From: JAENVT01 sp031370825
Lineage (GTDB): Bacteria > Actinomycetota > Acidimicrobiia > Acidimicrobiales > Ilumatobacteraceae
NCBI GenBank assembly: GCA_031370825.1
Contig: JANMRB010000166.1
Span: forward strand, 1 to 7,225
Direction: 5' to 3'
Length of the DNA stretch: 7,225 nt
In this document: positions 5,896 through 7,225 of the stretch, in pieces
Numbering within the stretch: the stretch's first letter is position 1
How the letters are laid out: every line of letters begins with the position of its first letter
Made by a program: the position numbers and the translations under genes
Notes under the pieces: generated by a model
What the model was told of the DNA's origin: nothing
The model's database searches: none
The model's input: only the letters and a program-made list of their open reading frames with translations

Positions 5896-6370
5896 GTGTG
5901 ACGTGAGCCACTGGTTGATGAAGTCCGAACCCGAAGAGTTTTCCATCGACAACTTGGCGCGCGCCAAACGGAAGCGATTCGCGTGGGACGGTGTTCGCAA
6001 CTACCGCGCCCGGAACTGGATGTTGCAGATGCAACCCGGCGACCAGTTCTTCTTTGCCCACAGCAGCTGCAAGGTCCCCGGCATCGCCGGAATCGCCGAG
6101 ATCGTCGGCGAGGCGTATCCCGACCCGACGCAGTTCGACTCGGCCAGTCACTACTACGACCCGAACTCACCCAAGGCCAAGCCACGATGGGTCTGCCGTG
6201 ATGTGCGATTCGTCGAGCGATTCCCAGAGGTACTGCCGTTGACGACGCTTCGTCAGCACGCCGATCGGCTCGGGCAGTTCCATCTGCTGCAGCGAGCCAA
6301 CCGCCTCAGCGTCATGCCGGTGAGCGAGGCCCAGTGGGACTACATCGTCGACCTGGCCCGCTCGGGCTAG
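5894..6370 (+). CDS. EVE-domain protein (modified-base-binding PUA-like fold)
   Basis: This single-domain protein of 158 residues (155 if GTG 5903 is the start) covers a full EVE domain, a PUA-like/YTH-related fold found in human THYN1 and many bacterial proteins. Visible family motifs are HWLMKSEPEEFSIDNL (6-21), WDGVRNYRARNWM (31-43), MQPGDQFFFAHS (46-57), VPGIAGIAEIVGEAYPDPTQFD (61-82), the YYDPNSPKAKPRWV stretch (87-100) and NRLSVMPVSEAQW near the end (136-148). EVE domains are thought to bind modified nucleobases such as 5-methylcytosine derivatives in DNA or RNA; in some bacteria they are fused to restriction enzymes, but here the domain stands alone with no such neighbour. ATG 5894 is given, but GTG 5903 fits the family N-terminus better, and GGAG at 5878-5881 is 12 nt from the ATG. 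Its stop shares a CTAG with the stop of the convergent kinase gene. Length is normal. Confidence 0.9.
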   Translation: MCDVSHWLMKSEPEEFSIDNLARAKRKRFAWDGVRNYRARNWMLQMQPGDQFFFAHSSCKVPGIAGIAEIVGEAYPDPTQFDSASHYYDPNSPKAKPRWVCRDVRFVERFPEVLPLTTLRQHADRLGQFHLLQRANRLSVMPVSEAQWDYIVDLARSG

Positions 6371-7137
6371 GAGTGCGCTGACGCGTTCTGATCCCACAGT
6401 CGAATGCCGCCGAGGAGCCCGGCGTTGGTGTCGACGATGGTCACCTTCGGTCCGAGTTCGCCCTGTATCCGCTTGGCATTGCCCCCACCGATGTAGAGGT
6501 GGTCGAAGATGAACACCGCGTCGAGCATCGCGATGGCCTTGTGCACCCGCTCGCTCCAAATCGCTTTGCCGATTCGTCGGAATGCCACGTCGCCGAGCTG
6601 CTCGTCGTACGTCTCGCCATTGCGGAAGCGATGTTGTGACAGTTCCATGTGCGGCGCCAACTGACCGTCGTGCAGCACCGCGGTGCCGAAGCCAGTGCCG
6701 AGCGTGATGACGACCTCGAGCCCCTTCCCCGCAGCGACGTCGAGGCCTTGCATGTCGGCGTCGTTGACCACGCGGGTTGGTTTGCCGAGAGCGGCCGTGA
6801 GAGCAGCGGCGAGGTCGAAATGGCTCCACGCCTTGAGCGATTCCGGGTCGACCTTCGAGTCAGGGCCGTTCGACAAGACCAGGTGCGGCGCCGTGAACAC
6901 GGTTCCGCCGCGCACCATCCCAGGGAATCCAACCGACACCCGGTCGTACGTGCCAACGGGTTTGATGAGCTCCTGCAGCTCGCCGATCAGACGGCTCGGC
7001 GGCAAGGGGTACGGGGTTGGGACCCGTACCCGATCCGTCAGCATCTTGCCCGTGGGGTCGAGCGCCGACGCCTTCAGCCCAGTCCCCCCGACATCGATCG
7101 CCAGCGTGATCGGTCCGGTGCGTCGGGCGATGGCCAT
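6367..7137 (-). CDS. ROK-family sugar kinase, polyphosphate-glucokinase-like
   Basis: The 256-residue protein has the ROK/actin-ATPase fold and resembles polyphosphate glucokinases, which phosphorylate glucose at O6 using ATP or polyphosphate in the cytoplasm. Visible motifs are the phosphate-binding AIDVGGTGLKAS (13-24), VGFPGMV (69-75), VVNDADMQGLD (123-133) with the catalytic Asp126, the adenosine/phosphate loop TLGTGFGTAV (145-154), MELSQHRF (164-171) and YIGGGNAKRI (215-224). The zinc-binding CxCGxxGCxE motif of many ROK proteins is absent, as in polyphosphate glucokinases. Related proteins usually read E-L-x-H-H or E-x-G-H at 165-169; here the first His is Gln168, followed by His169. 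Donor and sugar specificity are therefore uncertain. ATG 7137 begins a normal N-terminus; no ribosome-binding site is visible, but a GATAAT box 8 bp upstream suggests a leaderless message. The gene converges on the EVE gene with a 4-bp overlap. Confidence 0.85.
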   Translation of the reverse strand: MAIARRTGPITLAIDVGGTGLKASALDPTGKMLTDRVRVPTPYPLPPSRLIGELQELIKPVGTYDRVSVGFPGMVRGGTVFTAPHLVLSNGPDSKVDPESLKAWSHFDLAAALTAALGKPTRVVNDADMQGLDVAAGKGLEVVITLGTGFGTAVLHDGQLAPHMELSQHRFRNGETYDEQLGDVAFRRIGKAIWSERVHKAIAMLDAVFIFDHLYIGGGNAKRIQGELGPKVTIVDTNAGLLGGIRLWDQNASAHS

Positions 7138-7145
7138 TGCCGGAC

Positions 7146-7151
7146 ATTATC
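7146..7151 (-). promoter_or_regulatory. -10 box of the ROK kinase gene, probably leaderless
   Basis: The minus strand reads GATAAT at 7151-7146, five of six bases of the TATAAT consensus, in an otherwise GC-rich sequence. Only 8 bp separate it from ATG 7137, which puts the expected transcription start at or next to the first codon. No good -35 hexamer is found at 16-18 bp spacing. Leaderless messages are frequent in Actinobacteria, so this is plausible and agrees with the lack of a Shine-Dalgarno sequence. Confidence 0.5.
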
Positions 7152-7189
7152 GACCCCCCGACCGACCATCGCACGGCACCGACGAACCT

Positions 7190-7208
7190 TTTGCGAATGA
7201 GTCGCAAA
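7190..7208. promoter_or_regulatory. Perfect 7-bp-arm palindrome upstream of the kinase, candidate operator
   Basis: TTTGCGA (7190-7196) and TCGCAAA (7202-7208) are exact reverse complements around a 5-bp spacer. The dyad lies about 39 bp upstream of the GATAAT box and 53 bp upstream of the kinase ATG, a usual place for an activator or repressor site. Neither strand shows a T-run after it, so a terminator is less likely. No adjacent regulator gene is visible, though the window ends at 7225. The site may equally serve a gene beyond the edge. Confidence 0.45.
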
Positions 7209-7225
7209 CCAATCTAATCTCGCCA

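Noticed and set aside
5798..6151. N-terminal extension of the minus-strand MFS protein to residue 532
   Set aside because: The additional 118 residues show no transporter features and overlap the EVE gene and the divergent promoter region; family N-termini begin at about GTG 5797.
4485..6185. A 566-codon open frame on the minus strand and other long frames opposite or across the transporter gene
   Set aside because: The product is rich in Arg, Gly, Pro and Ser without recognisable motifs, and it runs through the well-supported MFS and EVE genes. Such shadows are expected in high-GC DNA.

Overview
The window looks like chromosomal DNA from a high-GC Gram-positive bacterium, most likely an actinobacterium and possibly a member of Acidimicrobiia. 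That assignment is an inference from the GC-rich third codon positions, frequent GTG starts, and the gene families present: a bacterial GPP34 protein, a polyphosphate-glucokinase-like ROK kinase, an EVE-domain protein and MFS_3/DHA3-type exporters. I see no rRNA, tRNA, CRISPR array, phage gene or insertion sequence.

Layout. (1) Positions 13-792 (+) encode a membrane-anchored protein of unknown function with a large external domain, followed by a strong hairpin at 832-863. (2) The 273-bp gap up to 1066 also holds a long interrupted inverted repeat at 939-978. (3) Positions 1066-2310 (+) encode an MFS efflux-type transporter. Its stop overlaps, by GTGA, the start of a SAM-dependent methyltransferase that is broken: the N-terminus up to motif I survives (to about 2474), and what looks like the natural C-terminus survives in another frame (about 2477-2536). 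The whole middle is missing, and a tandem GGGCC sits exactly at the joint. (4) A compact plus-strand cluster follows: a lumazine-binding/NTF2-like protein (2578-2958), a four-helix membrane protein (2965-3564) and a GPP34 (GOLPH3-like) protein (3571-4242), each separated by 6 bp. After an 88-bp gap with a GC-rich inverted repeat comes a 93-residue two-helix membrane protein (4331-4612). (5) A second MFS transporter (4553-5797) lies on the minus strand and overlaps that small gene tail to tail by 60 bp. (6) A divergent EVE-domain gene (5894-6370, +) meets a minus-strand ROK sugar kinase (6367-7137) tail to tail, with both stop codons lying in one CTAG. (7) The right end (7138-7225) carries a -10 box close to the kinase start and a perfect 7-bp-arm palindrome.

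How the genes relate. The clearest functional group is the plus-strand cluster 2578-4242, tightly spaced and probably co-transcribed; its joint role is unknown. The two transporters share a fold and a length (414 residues) but differ in sequence and are probably not recent duplicates. I did not find a convincing new multi-gene system. The most informative items are the internally deleted methyltransferase, the two convergent overlaps, the unexplained inverted repeats, and the His-to-Gln change in the expected sugar-binding motif of the kinase.
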